Source of the DNA: Palsa-513 sp050010595
GTDB lineage: Bacteria; Actinomycetota; Thermoleophilia; Solirubrobacterales; Solirubrobacteraceae
Direction of reading: 5' to 3'
Length of the DNA: 64,000 bases
NCBI GenBank assembly: GCA_050010595.1
Contig: JBEKKS010000006.1
Coordinates: 62,001 to 126,000 of the forward strand
The notes beneath the pieces were generated by a model. That model did no database searches. It worked only from the letters and a program-made list of their open reading frames with translations, and was not told where the DNA came from. Both the position numbers and the translations under genes were made by a program. Every line of letters starts with the position of its first letter. The stretch's first letter is position 1. Of the stretch, positions 33,246-41,572 are shown piece after piece.

Positions 33246-34054
33246 GCTGGGCGTATGGCGATTGCGGCGGAGGTTCGGCGATCAACGACGAGCTGACACG
33301 GATCCGCAAGCAGGTTTACGGCGATCCGCGGCCGAAGGAGTACTTCGACCGCTTCCACGACTATGCCCGCACGCATGACCCGAACTGGGTCTACGAGCTC
33401 GTCCGCCTCGTCACGTCGCTGTACGCGTACACGCTGCTGCGTGCACGGGCGATCGCGCCGCAGAACGTGCCCGAGCAAGGCGCCGTGATCCTCGCGCCCA
33501 ACCACTTCTCGTTCATGGACCATTTCCTGCTCGGCTGCCACCTGCGGCGCAAGGTCCGCTTCATGGGCAAGTCGCAGCTCTTTCGCAGGCCGCTCGACGC
33601 GCTTTTCGCTCGTGGTGGCGTGTTCCCGGTGCGGCGGGGCGCGCGTGATGACGACGCCTTCGAGACTGCCGAGCTGATCCTCGGACGCGGCGGTGTCGTC
33701 GGCATGTACTGCGAGGGAGGACGTTCGCGCACTGGTGAGCTCGCTCGTCGCCCGAAGGCAGGAATCGGCAGGCTGGCGCTGGAGTCGGGCGCGCCGGTAG
33801 TCCCCGTCGCAATCGTCGGCTCGCATCGGATCCGCAACTGGAAGCGCCTGCGCTTCCCAGCGGTGAGCGTTGAATACGGTGAGCCGATGACGTTTCCGCG
33901 CGAGCTGGATCCGGGACGCCTGCGCCAGCAGGAGGTTGCCGAGACGATCTTTGCGGCGATCCGCGAGATGCACGACCGGCGCAAGACGGCGCAGCGAGAC
34001 CGCGGATCCAAGGGACACGGGCTCCGCGAAGAGCCGCTCCACGCCGATGACTGA
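33206..34054 (+). CDS. 1-acylglycerol-3-phosphate acyltransferase-like (PlsC) protein
   Basis: Membrane-associated acyltransferase of phospholipid synthesis. The 282-aa frame contains the NHx4D motif (APNHFSFMDHFLLG), the FxR region (GGVFPVRRGARDD), the substrate motif MYCEGGRSRTGEL and the VPVAIVGS strand. The start is not clear: TTG 33206 overlaps the GT2 gene by 40 bases and no ATG or GTG is available before the conserved part, so a rare start at about 33280 after GGAGG is an alternative. A basic C-terminal tail of about 25 residues is unusual. Confidence 0.85.
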   Translation: MPPGTAAALAQALSWAYGDCGGGSAINDELTRIRKQVYGDPRPKEYFDRFHDYARTHDPNWVYELVRLVTSLYAYTLLRARAIAPQNVPEQGAVILAPNHFSFMDHFLLGCHLRRKVRFMGKSQLFRRPLDALFARGGVFPVRRGARDDDAFETAELILGRGGVVGMYCEGGRSRTGELARRPKAGIGRLALESGAPVVPVAIVGSHRIRNWKRLRFPAVSVEYGEPMTFPRELDPGRLRQQEVAETIFAAIREMHDRRKTAQRDRGSKGHGLREEPLHADD

Positions 34055-34901
34055 AGCTCGCGCCGGCGACGTTCTGCGTGCCGCCGCCGTCCAGCTCAAC
34101 TCGGGTGAGCACTTCGAGTCGAATCTGGCTGAGGCCGACCGGCTCGTGCGCGCAGCAGTCGGCGACGGGGCGCAACTGGTTCTCTTGCCGGAGAAGTGGA
34201 GCGTGCTGGGGACCGGCGATCAGCTCCGCGCCGGCGCTCAGAGGGTCGACGGCCCGGCGATCAGCTGGGCGCGCGAGATCGCGCGCGAGTTGACGATCGA
34301 TCTGGTGGCAGGATCGATCTCGGAGCTCGGCGGCGATCCCGCGGGACGCTTGGCAAACACCTCCGTGCACGTCGGGCCCGATGGCGAGGTCCGCGCGCTC
34401 TACCGCAAGATCCACATGTTCGACGTAACGATCGATGGCGTCGAGTACCGCGAGTCGGAGCATGAGCAGGCGGGCGACGAGATCGTGCTCTCGCAGACAG
34501 CCGGTGGTGTGCAGTTGGGGCTGACGATCTGTTACGACGTGCGCTTCCCCGAGCTCTTCAGGATCCTCGCGCTCCGGGGCGCGCGGATCCTGCTCGTGCC
34601 GGCCGCGTTCACGCTCGCAACGACCCGCGACCACTGGGAGACGCTGCTGCGCGCACGCGCGATCGAGAACCAGGCGTTTGTGGTCGCCGCCAACCAGATC
34701 GGCTCGCACGCGCGAGACCGGCGCAGCGGCGGTCGCTCGATGATCGTCGATCCGTGGGGGCTGGTACTGGCCCAGGCCACCGACACGGTCACTCAAATCA
34801 CCGCCGATCTCGACCTCGGCCGCCTTGCGCAGGTTCGCAGCGAGCTCCCCTCGCTCGCAAACCGCCGTCCACAGGCCTACGACTGGGCGCCCGCGGGGTA
34901 G
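34047..34901 (+). CDS. Carbon-nitrogen hydrolase (nitrilase superfamily, Nit2/omega-amidase-like)
   Basis: A 284-aa amidase. The catalytic triad is visible as Glu in VLLPEKWS, Lys in LYRKIHMFD and Cys in TICYDVRFPEL. The HMFD and CYDVRFPE wording is that of the Nit1/Nit2 branch, which hydrolyses deaminated glutathione or omega-amides such as alpha-ketoglutaramate and may act in metabolite repair. The ATG at 34047 overlaps the acyltransferase stop by eight bases. Confidence 0.92.
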   Translation: MTEARAGDVLRAAAVQLNSGEHFESNLAEADRLVRAAVGDGAQLVLLPEKWSVLGTGDQLRAGAQRVDGPAISWAREIARELTIDLVAGSISELGGDPAGRLANTSVHVGPDGEVRALYRKIHMFDVTIDGVEYRESEHEQAGDEIVLSQTAGGVQLGLTICYDVRFPELFRILALRGARILLVPAAFTLATTRDHWETLLRARAIENQAFVVAANQIGSHARDRRSGGRSMIVDPWGLVLAQATDTVTQITADLDLGRLAQVRSELPSLANRRPQAYDWAPAG

Positions 34902-34981
34902 CTGATCCGCGACCAGGAGGGAGCCATCAAACCGCCCGTGGGCGAGCGATCTGCTTCACTGCCAGCATGGAGGGTGATCCG

Positions 34982-35101
34982 ATGAAGAAGCTCATGTGGT
35001 CCGGGCTGCTCGCCGGCGTCAGCGCACTCGTCTCGATCGTGGCAACCCGCACCGCCTCGGCCGTGTGGCGCCGCGTGTTCGACGAGGAGCCGCCAGAGTG
35101 A
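34982..35101 (+). CDS. 39-aa membrane protein, DUF4235-like
   Basis: MKKLMWSGLLAGVSALVS... has one hydrophobic helix and ends with a charged tail (VWRRVFDEEPPE), the plan of short actinobacterial DUF4235 proteins. GGAGG precedes ATG 34982 and favours it over the ATG at 34967. Its stop overlaps the next start (GTGA), making it the first of four coupled envelope genes. Function unknown. Confidence 0.7.
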   Translation: MKKLMWSGLLAGVSALVSIVATRTASAVWRRVFDEEPPE

Positions 35102-35325
35102 AGCCACTGTTCGGCGCGGACGGCTCGCTCGCACGGGCACGTACTCCGAGGGCCGATGAGGTTGCCGGCGGCGCGAACGGTGGTCCGCCAAGCGGCGCAG
35201 CGCCGAGCGGCAGCGTAGCCACGAGCGTCGCCGAACTCACCCAATCGCACCCCGAGACGCTCGTTGCCGCCGCCTTCGCGGTCGGCGTCACCCTCGCGAT
35301 CCTCACCCGTCGCCTTGGCCGCTGA
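35098..35325 (+). CDS. 75-aa small membrane protein, unknown
   Basis: GTG start overlapping the previous stop. The N-terminal half is Gly/Pro/Ala-rich, followed by SHPETLVAAAFAVGVTLAI, a single membrane helix, and a basic end (LTRRLGR). No family recognised beyond its place in this cluster; its stop lies inside the next gene. Confidence 0.65.
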   Translation: MKPLFGADGSLARARTPRADEVAGGANGGPPSGAAPSGSVATSVAELTQSHPETLVAAAFAVGVTLAILTRRLGR

Positions 35326-35731
35326 TTCAAGCGAGTCGGCGAACCTGGCGCAGGCGGTCGCCGAGATCTCCGAGCGCGCGTCGCTGATCGTTCGCGAGGA
35401 GATCGAGCTGGCGAAGACCGAGATCACCGCGAAGCTGATGAAGATCGTCACGGGCACGATCGTCGCGCTCGCGGCCGGAATGTTCCTGCTCGTTGCGCTG
35501 CTCTTCGCGCTTCACGGCCTCGCCTGGCTGGCCTGGTACGAGTTCTTCCCCAAGAACGAAATCTTTTGGGGCTACTTTGTCGTGGCTGGAGCGTTGATCT
35601 TGCTCGGAGCCCTCTCCGGCTTCCTCGCCGCTTTCGCGCTGCGCCGCGGCACGCCGCCGATGCCGACGATGGCGATCGACGAGGCCCGCAAGCTGCGCGA
35701 GACCGTCGGGTCGAAGGAGCCGCAGGCCTGA
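35315..35731 (+). CDS. Phage-holin-like membrane protein (actinobacterial holin superfamily III type)
   Basis: 138 aa from TTG 35315. An N-terminal amphipathic helix (AVAEISERASLIVREEIELAKTEI) is followed by two membrane helices (TIVALAAGMFLLVALLFALHG and FVVAGALILLGALSGFLAA). This is the pattern of the chromosomal 'phage holin family' proteins of actinobacteria, which are not part of a prophage; a role in membrane or envelope stress is suspected. Next to a DUF3618 gene, its usual neighbour. Confidence 0.8.
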   Translation: MAADSSESANLAQAVAEISERASLIVREEIELAKTEITAKLMKIVTGTIVALAAGMFLLVALLFALHGLAWLAWYEFFPKNEIFWGYFVVAGALILLGALSGFLAAFALRRGTPPMPTMAIDEARKLRETVGSKEPQA

Positions 35732-35949
35732 TGGGCGACCGCAGCCCAGAGGAGATCCGTGCCTCGATCGAGGCGAATCGGCAGGCCCTGGCGCTGTCAC
35801 TCGATCGCTTGCGGGGCGAGGTGGCCGAGATGACCGACTGGCGCAAGCAGCTATCCAACCACCGGCGTGAAGCGGTCTTCGGCGCGATCCTCGCCGGATT
35901 TCTAGCCGGCGGCGGGCTGTTCGCGCGCCCGCGCCGCAAGCGCGGCTGA
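35731..35949 (+). CDS. DUF3618 protein, 72 aa
   Basis: Starts in TGATG overlap with the holin-like gene. The N terminus RSPEEIRASIEANRQALALSLDRL is the DUF3618 signature, followed by a coiled stretch and one C-terminal membrane helix (FGAILAGFLAGGGLFA). Function unknown; the holin/DUF3618 pairing is common in actinobacteria. Confidence 0.85.
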   Translation: MGDRSPEEIRASIEANRQALALSLDRLRGEVAEMTDWRKQLSNHRREAVFGAILAGFLAGGGLFARPRRKRG

Positions 35950-35963
35950 GCGCTCCGGCAGCC

Positions 35964-36830
35964 TCAGGCGAGCAGCGCAGCCTGCAGGCCGCCGACGCCG
36001 ATCAGTCCAGGGCCCGTGTAGGTCCCGATCACCGGCCCCACCTCCGAGACCCACAGCGGGTCCCCACCAAACACCTGACGTCCACGCGCGACAAGCTCTG
36101 CGGCGCGCTGCGGTGCTTGCACGTGCTGAACGACCCATGCGTCGGCGCCGCTGTCGCGCAGCTCCTGCATGTACTCGACCATCCGCTCGAACGCGCGCCC
36201 CGCCGTGCGCACGCGCTCGACGGGATAGATCTCGGACTCGACCGACAGGATCGGCTTGATCTGCAGCGCGCCACCGATCCATGCCGCAGCCCGTCCGATC
36301 CGCCCGCCCCGCTGTAGGTATTCGAGCGTGTCGACGCAGAACCACAGGCGCATCGCGGAGCGCGCCGCGAGCGCCCGCTCGCAGACGGCGTCGATGTCAC
36401 CGCCCGCCTGGCGGGCTGCGATCGCCGCGAGGACGACGCAGCCAAGCCCGCCACCGGCGGTCTGCGAGTCGATTACCTCCAGCCGCCCGCTGGCCCCGCC
36501 GCGTTCCTCGAGCAGGGCCTTCGCTTGCAGTGCGGCACCAGTCGTGCCGGAAAGCCCCGCCGAGAGGTGGATCGAGATGATGTCGCTGCCCGCTGCGAGC
36601 AGTGGCTCGTAGACATCGACGAAGTCTCCGATCGACGGTTGCGAGGTACTTGGCAGCTCGCCACCCGCGGCAAGCCCGGCGAAGAACGCGTCGTAGTCGC
36701 GGATCTCGCTCTCGCGTTCTGCGCGCTCGCCGCTGCGCACGTAAAGGCTGACCTCCTTGACGCCGGCCTGCTCGATCAGCTCGCGTGCGAGGTAGTGGGT
36801 CGAGTCGGTGACGATTGCGACCGGCCGCAT
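35964..36830 (-). CDS. DegV family fatty-acid-binding protein
   Basis: A 288-aa protein of the DegV/FakB family, which binds a fatty acid so that a FakA kinase can phosphorylate it. The N terminus is VAIVTDSTHYLARELIEQAG, the central fatty-acid contact reads IHLSAGLSGTTGAALQAK and TLEYLQRGGRIGRAAAWIG is the conserved helix. Start 36830 is where homologues begin; the longer frame runs through the upstream gene. No FakA-like kinase gene is in the window. Confidence 0.93.
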   Translation of the reverse strand: MRPVAIVTDSTHYLARELIEQAGVKEVSLYVRSGERAERESEIRDYDAFFAGLAAGGELPSTSQPSIGDFVDVYEPLLAAGSDIISIHLSAGLSGTTGAALQAKALLEERGGASGRLEVIDSQTAGGGLGCVVLAAIAARQAGGDIDAVCERALAARSAMRLWFCVDTLEYLQRGGRIGRAAAWIGGALQIKPILSVESEIYPVERVRTAGRAFERMVEYMQELRDSGADAWVVQHVQAPQRAAELVARGRQVFGGDPLWVSEVGPVIGTYTGPGLIGVGGLQAALLA

Positions 36831-36859
36831 CGGGGGCCGGACACTATCGGGCGCCGGGC

Positions 36860-37579
36860 TCAGGCCGGCGGATAGGCCGTCGCGCGCACCGACCAGCCTG
36901 GTGGAAGCTTGGCTAGCCGCCCGCGCGCGCTCTCCTCGGCCTGCGGTGAGGTAGCTGCGAAGGCGCGCAAATGGAGCCTGAATGCGGGTGGATAGGCGCC
37001 TGCAAGTCCGATGCTCGGCAGGTCGGCGTGCCCAGCGCCGTCGAGGTACGCGTCGAGTGGCTCGGCATCCCACTGGGTGGCGCCGGCTTCGCCGGCCGCT
37101 CGCTCGACGATCGACTCCGCCTCCCAGCGTTTCGCGGTGCGCATGTGGTCCGGGTTGGGCGGCGCCAAGAGCAGTTCGATTCGCCATTCGACCGGGGGAT
37201 CGCCTTCGCTGCGTTCGCGCCAGCCCTGCTCTGGTGGGCGGCGCCGCACGAGTCGCGCCGGAAGGTCGGCGGGCGGCCACACCGGGAGCCCCGTCGGGTT
37301 TGTTTCGCCCGCGCTGTGATACTCGCCGCGGCCGTAGCGAATCTGTACCTGCGGAGCCCGCGCGCGAGCCCAGATCAACGCCTGGTCGAGCGTCAGGCCT
37401 TCAAAGCAAGGTCCCTCGCTATCGCGCGGATGGCGGGTCCAGCGCCCGCCGAAAGTCGCGCACAGGAAAGAGCCGTCCGGACGCTGGCGCGCCTCATCGT
37501 AGGAGGCTTCCTCCTCCTCGTAGATGTGCACGATGCCGGTGCGGCTGCGTGTTCCCGGAAGGAGTGCCTCGAGCGCCAT
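36860..37579 (-). CDS. Conserved-looking hypothetical protein, 239 aa
   Basis: I do not recognise this family. The protein is soluble with no signal peptide. Notable stretches are IVHIYEEEEASYDEARQRPDG, DQALIWARARAPQVQIRYG and LLAPPNPDHMRTAKRWEAE. Codon use is like the neighbours (strong G/C at third positions), so it is a real gene. It ends 29 bp before degV and starts eight bases after the glutaredoxin stop, all on one strand, so it may be part of a BolA-Grx-hypothetical-DegV transcript. Confidence 0.7.
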   Translation of the reverse strand: MALEALLPGTRSRTGIVHIYEEEEASYDEARQRPDGSFLCATFGGRWTRHPRDSEGPCFEGLTLDQALIWARARAPQVQIRYGRGEYHSAGETNPTGLPVWPPADLPARLVRRRPPEQGWRERSEGDPPVEWRIELLLAPPNPDHMRTAKRWEAESIVERAAGEAGATQWDAEPLDAYLDGAGHADLPSIGLAGAYPPAFRLHLRAFAATSPQAEESARGRLAKLPPGWSVRATAYPPA

Positions 37580-37587
37580 CGCCCTGC

Positions 37588-37980
37588 CTAGAGTCGGTTC
37601 TCGATTTGCAGCGCAGCGCCAGCGACTGCCGCTTCAGCTGCCGGCGCCTGCACGGCGCCTTCGACACCGAGCAGCTCGCTGAGCTCGCCGCTCTCGTACA
37701 TCTCGGTCACGATGTCGCAGCCGCCGACCAGCTCACCGCGCACGAACAGCTGCGGGATCGTCGGCCACTGCGAGACTGCCGACAGCTCCTGGCGTATGCG
37801 TGGGTCGGGCAGCACGTCGACGGCGGCGAACTTCGCCCCGAGCGACTGCAACGCGCCGACCGTGCGTGCGGAGAAACCGCACGCGGGTGCGTCCGGGGAC
37901 CCCTTCATGAAGAGGATGACTTCGTTTTCGGCGATCGCGCCCTCGATCGCCTCTCGGATTGCGTTGCCTTGCTCGCTCAT
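37588..37980 (-). CDS. grxD: Monothiol (CGFS) glutaredoxin, Grx4/GrxD family
   Basis: A 130-aa protein that holds or transfers [2Fe-2S] clusters, usually as a complex with BolA. The monothiol motif is C34-G-F-S in DAPACGFSARTV; WPTIPQLFVRGELVGGCDIV is the glutathione-binding part. A C-terminal Ala-rich extension of about 25 residues is extra. It begins directly after the BolA gene (stop and start codons abut), so the partners are co-translated. CGFS glutaredoxins use glutathione, which most actinobacteria lack. Confidence 0.95.
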   Translation of the reverse strand: MSEQGNAIREAIEGAIAENEVILFMKGSPDAPACGFSARTVGALQSLGAKFAAVDVLPDPRIRQELSAVSQWPTIPQLFVRGELVGGCDIVTEMYESGELSELLGVEGAVQAPAAEAAVAGAALQIENRL

Positions 37981-38214
37981 TTATTCCTCACTCGCAGTAG
38001 TCGTCAGTGACAGGGCATGGATCGGTCCGCCGATCTCCTCGCCGAACACCTTGTAGACGAGCCGATGCTGCTCGACCCGTGACAGGCCGGCGAACGCCGG
38101 CGCCGTCACGCTCGCGCGAAAGTGATCGCCGCCGCCGGTCCAATCCTCGACCTCTGCTCGAGCTCCGGGGATTCCCGCTTCGATGCGCGTTTTGATGTCC
38201 TCCGCGTCAGGCAT
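37981..38214 (-). CDS. bolA: BolA family protein
   Basis: A 77-aa BolA/IbaG-type protein. The class signature is present: VEDWTGGGDHFRASVTAPAF, with the His that can ligate an Fe-S cluster, and SRVEQHRLVYKVFGEEIGGPIHALSL, where the last His is the invariant ligand. It is paired with the CGFS glutaredoxin and divergent from the A-type carrier gene, forming a compact Fe-S trafficking locus. Confidence 0.95.
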   Translation of the reverse strand: MPDAEDIKTRIEAGIPGARAEVEDWTGGGDHFRASVTAPAFAGLSRVEQHRLVYKVFGEEIGGPIHALSLTTTASEE

Positions 38215-38301
38215 TAGCTGTTAAAGGTTAGCTGAGAGGTACCGATTTCTCGGCTCGTGGCACGCTGCCTTGCGGCGGCCGGGGGACCGATCCGGTGGCG
38301 C

Positions 38302-38307
38302 TATACT
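38302..38307 (+). promoter_or_regulatory. -10 box of the A-type carrier gene
   Basis: TATACT ten bases before ATG 38318, within the 103-bp divergent region shared with bolA. No convincing -35 at the right distance. Confidence 0.5.
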
Positions 38308-38317
38308 TTCGAAAGCG

Positions 38318-38668
38318 ATGATAACGATCACCGACAAGGGCGCCGAGAAGGTCCGCGAGTTCCTCTCCTCACAGGGTTCCGACGGCTCCGCCGGCTTGCG
38401 CGTCGGCGTTCGGGGTGGCGGCTGCTCCGGGTTCCAGTACCAGCTCGCTTTCGACGAGCCGCAACCCGACGACCAGATCTTCGAAGATCACGGCCTCAAG
38501 CTGCTGGTTGCACCGCAGGCTCTGTCCTACGTTGACGGCTCCCAGATCGACTACGTTGACGCCTTGACCGGCGCCGGCTTCAAGGTCGAGAACCCGAACG
38601 TCGTTGCTGCCTGCGGCTGCGGCTCTTCGTTCCGCGTTGCCGGGCAAGAGTCCTGCTCGCCCGTTTAG
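38318..38668 (+). CDS. erpA: A-type iron-sulfur cluster carrier (ErpA/IscA/HesB family)
   Basis: A 116-aa Fe-S carrier. The three cluster Cys residues are in RGGGCSGFQYQL and ACGCGSSFRV, and ITDKGAEKVREFL is the usual N terminus. It delivers [4Fe-4S] or [2Fe-2S] clusters to apo-proteins. Divergent from bolA-grxD, whose products act in the same process. The short C-terminal addition (AGQESCSPV) contains another Cys. Its stop overlaps the convergent alkA gene by four bases. Confidence 0.95.
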   Translation: MITITDKGAEKVREFLSSQGSDGSAGLRVGVRGGGCSGFQYQLAFDEPQPDDQIFEDHGLKLLVAPQALSYVDGSQIDYVDALTGAGFKVENPNVVAACGCGSSFRVAGQESCSPV

Positions 38669-39303
38669 GCCTGCTGTTCACGAAGTGGGCGGGCGTCCAG
38701 AGCGCCCCAGAGGTACAGGCAGGCGGTCGTCCTATAGGGTCGCCACGGCTCGGCGCGCGCGATGACCTCGGTCGGCTTCGGTAGCTCGACCAGCCCGTAG
38801 ACCAGCTGGATCCCCTTGCGGATCCCGAGGTCTCCCGGCGCGAGCACGTCGGGTCGCCCGAGCTGGAACATCAGGAACATGTGCGCGCTCCACTCGCCGA
38901 GGCCCTTGACCGCGACGAGCTCCGATAGAACCGTCTCGTCATCGAGCTGCTCGAGCCGCTCGAGCTCTAGCGCGCCGGACTGCACGTGCTCGGCGAGCGA
39001 GCGCAGGTAGCCCGTCTTCGCGCGTGACAGGCCGCCGGCGGCCCGCAGTTCGTCTGGATCGGCGGCGAGGATCATCGCCGGCGTCGGCAGCTCACCGTCG
39101 AAATAGTCGAGCACGCGTAGCCAGATCGCTTGCGCGACGCGCGTCGAGAGCTGCTGGCCGACGATCGTGCGTACGAGTCCCGCGTAGTAGTCGGCCGGAC
39201 GCCGGTCGCGGCGAACTTCGATCGTCTCGACATGGCCCTCCAGCTCGTCGATCAGCGCGGCGAGCACCGGGTCGGCGGCGCGCAGGTGCGCGAGCGCGGA
39301 CAT
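38665..39303 (-). CDS. DNA-3-methyladenine glycosylase II (AlkA-like, HhH-GPD)
   Basis: A 212-aa base-excision enzyme without the N-terminal TBP-like domain of E. coli AlkA. The helix-hairpin-helix reads ELVAVKGLGEWSAHMFLMF and the catalytic Asp lies in LAPGDLGIRKG. No Fe-S cluster Cys motif, so it is not an EndoIII type. It adjoins fprA on the same strand with no gap between the stop and start codons. Confidence 0.93.
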   Translation of the reverse strand: MSALAHLRAADPVLAALIDELEGHVETIEVRRDRRPADYYAGLVRTIVGQQLSTRVAQAIWLRVLDYFDGELPTPAMILAADPDELRAAGGLSRAKTGYLRSLAEHVQSGALELERLEQLDDETVLSELVAVKGLGEWSAHMFLMFQLGRPDVLAPGDLGIRKGIQLVYGLVELPKPTEVIARAEPWRPYRTTACLYLWGALDARPLREQQA

Positions 39304-40686
39304 CTACTCGCGCCTCGCCGCGGCGAGCATCTCCTCGACCCGCGTCAGCTTGACCCGCGGGCGCCCGCTCGCCTCGCCGAGCGCGCGCTCGTGGCGGTCG
39401 ATCCGCTCCCAGCCGGCGTAGTCGATCGCACCCGTGGCGTGCTCGTGGATGTAGGCGGCGAGCGCCGCATCGCTGATCGGCTCTGGCGCCAGCAGGCGCC
39501 CGCCGCCGAGGTCCTCCAGCAGCCGCTCGATCGTGTCTGCGGCGTCCTTCTTGTTGGTGCCGATCACGCCGCTCGGGCCTCGCTTCGCCCAGCCGACGAC
39601 GTATTCGCCACGGCGCACGCCGGATTCGTCGATCACTCGTCCACCCGCGTTTGCGATCACCGATCGCTCCTCGTCGAACGGGACACCTGCCAGCGGCGTG
39701 CCGCGGTAGCCGATCGCGCGGAACACGGCGTGCGCGGGGATCGTGATCCGCTCGTCGGTCGCGCGGGCGCGCAAGCTGCCGTCTTGCGCCACGACGAGCT
39801 CATTGCGCGCGAGTGTGATCGCGCTGACGGAGCCGTCCTCACCTTCGATCGCGATCGGGGAGAGCAGGAAGCGCAGCGTGACGCGCCGCGGCTTCCCTTC
39901 TAAGGCTCGCTGCGCGTACTCCCGCAGAATCTCGGCGTTGCGTCGCGCGGTGCCGTCGGCGCCAGGATCGAGCATGCCGTTGCAGAGGGCCAGATCCTCG
40001 GCGTGGACCTCGACATCGGCGTCGCTGAGCTCCGCGAGCTCGAGCAGCTCTGGGTTCGTGAATGCGGCCTGCTCTGGTCCGCGTCGCGCAACCACGAGCA
40101 CCTCGCTGACCTTGCTGGCTGCGAGCACCTCGAGCGCGTGGTCGGCCACGTCGGTGCAGGCCAGCTCGCGCTGGGTGAGCATCAGCATGCGCGCCACGTC
40201 GAGCGCAACGTTGCCTGCCCCGACTACGACGACTCGCTCGCCGCCGAGGTCGAAGCTGCTGTCGCTGTAGTCGGGATGGCCGTTGTACCAGCCGACGAAA
40301 TCGGTCGCGGCGTAGCTGCGCGCGAGCTCCTCGCCAGGAATGCCGAGTGCGCGGTCGACGGGCGTGCCGACTGCGTAGATGATCGCGTTGTAGTGCATCC
40401 GCAGATCCTCGATCGTCAGCTCGCGCCCGAACTCGACGTTGCCGAACCAGCGCAGCCGGTCGTGTGCCGCGGTCTTTTCGTAGACGCGCGTGACCGACTT
40501 GATCTTCGGGTGGTCAGGCGCGACGCCGGCGCGAACGAGCCCCCACGGAGTCGGCAACCGCTCGAACAGGTCGACGTGCAGCTTCGCCGCGCTGTGGCGC
40601 AGAAGGTGCCCGGCCGCATAGCTCCCGGCCGGACCGGACCCGATGATGGCGACGCGAAGCTTCGCGTCGCCGCCCGCCTGACTCAT
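39304..40686 (-). CDS. fprA: Ferredoxin-NADP reductase, FprA (adrenodoxin reductase) family
   Basis: A 460-aa flavoprotein passing electrons between NADPH and ferredoxin. The FAD motif is AIIGSGPAGSYAAGHLL, the NADP motif VVVVGAGNVALDVARML, and ERLPTPWGLVRAGVAPDHP is a hallmark of the family. The C-terminal VGWAKRGPSGVIGTNKKDA is also typical. It overlaps hemQ by four bases (ATGA), linking it to haem synthesis, perhaps as an electron or Fe-S supplier. Confidence 0.95.
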   Translation of the reverse strand: MSQAGGDAKLRVAIIGSGPAGSYAAGHLLRHSAAKLHVDLFERLPTPWGLVRAGVAPDHPKIKSVTRVYEKTAAHDRLRWFGNVEFGRELTIEDLRMHYNAIIYAVGTPVDRALGIPGEELARSYAATDFVGWYNGHPDYSDSSFDLGGERVVVVGAGNVALDVARMLMLTQRELACTDVADHALEVLAASKVSEVLVVARRGPEQAAFTNPELLELAELSDADVEVHAEDLALCNGMLDPGADGTARRNAEILREYAQRALEGKPRRVTLRFLLSPIAIEGEDGSVSAITLARNELVVAQDGSLRARATDERITIPAHAVFRAIGYRGTPLAGVPFDEERSVIANAGGRVIDESGVRRGEYVVGWAKRGPSGVIGTNKKDAADTIERLLEDLGGGRLLAPEPISDAALAAYIHEHATGAIDYAGWERIDRHERALGEASGRPRVKLTRVEEMLAAARRE

Positions 40687-41381
40687 ACGCCGCTCAGGGT
40701 CTCCGCGACGACAGCTTCGCCGTCGAGTGCTGCCAGCGCACGCGGCACCGACATGGCCACGCAGGTGAAGGTCGGCGTATCGCGCTTTGTGTAGATCGAG
40801 GACTCTGTCGTGCGAAGTCGCTGCACGAGGTCGAGGAAGTCACCTGGGTCATCGGTCTCGAACGCGACGACGAACTCCTGGTCGTCGAGGCCGAAGGAGT
40901 AGGAGGTGTTGAGGTCGATGTTCGGGTACTCGCGCCCGATGCGGATGTGCTCCTGCATGATCCGGTAGCGCTCCTCCGCCGAGAGCAGGTACCAGTCGCG
41001 CGTCTTCACGAACGGGTAGACGAAGAGGTACTTGGAGTGGCCCGGGCGCACCTCGAGGCGCGACTCATCCGAGTACTCGGATGGTTTGGTCATCGCGAGG
41101 TACGAGTAGGGAATGCGCGCCCACTTCAGTAGGCCGGTCTGGGCGAGCAGGACATGGAACTCGTGAATTCGTTCGAGGTTGCGCGCCTGCGCCAACAGCA
41201 ACATGTCGGTGTCGCCGCGCGTGCCGACCGTCGAGAAGGCGCGGAGCAGATGGTCGGTCGCGAAGTCCTCGCACGCGGCGATCAGCTCCTGCTTGTGCGC
41301 GGTACGCAGTTCCGCGTCGAGGCGCCGCCATTGCGGGTCGAGCTTGAGGAACGTGTACTTGACGAAGTGACGTTCAGGCAT
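40683..41381 (-). CDS. hemQ: Coproheme decarboxylase / chlorite dismutase family protein (HemQ/ChdC)
   Basis: Converts coproheme III to haem b with peroxide in the coproporphyrin-dependent pathway of monoderm bacteria. From ATG 41381 the product is 232 aa. Family blocks are VKYTFLKLDPQWRRL, HSKYLFVYPFVKTRDWYLLSAEER (with the active-site Tyr and Lys region) and FVVAFETDDPGDFLDLVQRLR. The proximal His and the lack of a signal peptide fit actinobacterial HemQ, not a detoxifying chlorite dismutase. First gene of a hemQ-fprA-alkA run. Confidence 0.93.
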   Translation of the reverse strand: MPERHFVKYTFLKLDPQWRRLDAELRTAHKQELIAACEDFATDHLLRAFSTVGTRGDTDMLLLAQARNLERIHEFHVLLAQTGLLKWARIPYSYLAMTKPSEYSDESRLEVRPGHSKYLFVYPFVKTRDWYLLSAEERYRIMQEHIRIGREYPNIDLNTSYSFGLDDQEFVVAFETDDPGDFLDLVQRLRTTESSIYTKRDTPTFTCVAMSVPRALAALDGEAVVAETLSGV

Positions 41382-41560
41382 AGATACGTTCCGCCGGCGC
41401 GGTCCGGATTCCAGTATACGGCGCATCTTTGGCCGCTTCGGGCGGCGCGGGCGAACTGGGGCGGGCCGGATACGCGGCAGCGCCACGGACCCCGGCACCA
41501 ATGGCGATCCGCCACCGGCGGCGCTCGCCAGACGGCGCGGGGGTCGCGGGGTCAACCATC

Positions 41561-41566
41561 TAGGAT
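41561..41566 (+). promoter_or_regulatory. -10 box of the GT4-flippase fusion gene
   Basis: TAGGAT six bases before ATG 41573. A minus-strand TATACT at about 41412-41417 may serve hemQ, which would then have a leader of about 30 nt. Confidence 0.5.
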
Positions 41567-41572
41567 AGGTCG

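Noticed and set aside
35315..35731. Prophage remnant because of the holin-like gene
   Set aside because: No other phage genes, no integrase or att repeats. This holin family is chromosomal in actinobacteria and pairs with DUF3618.
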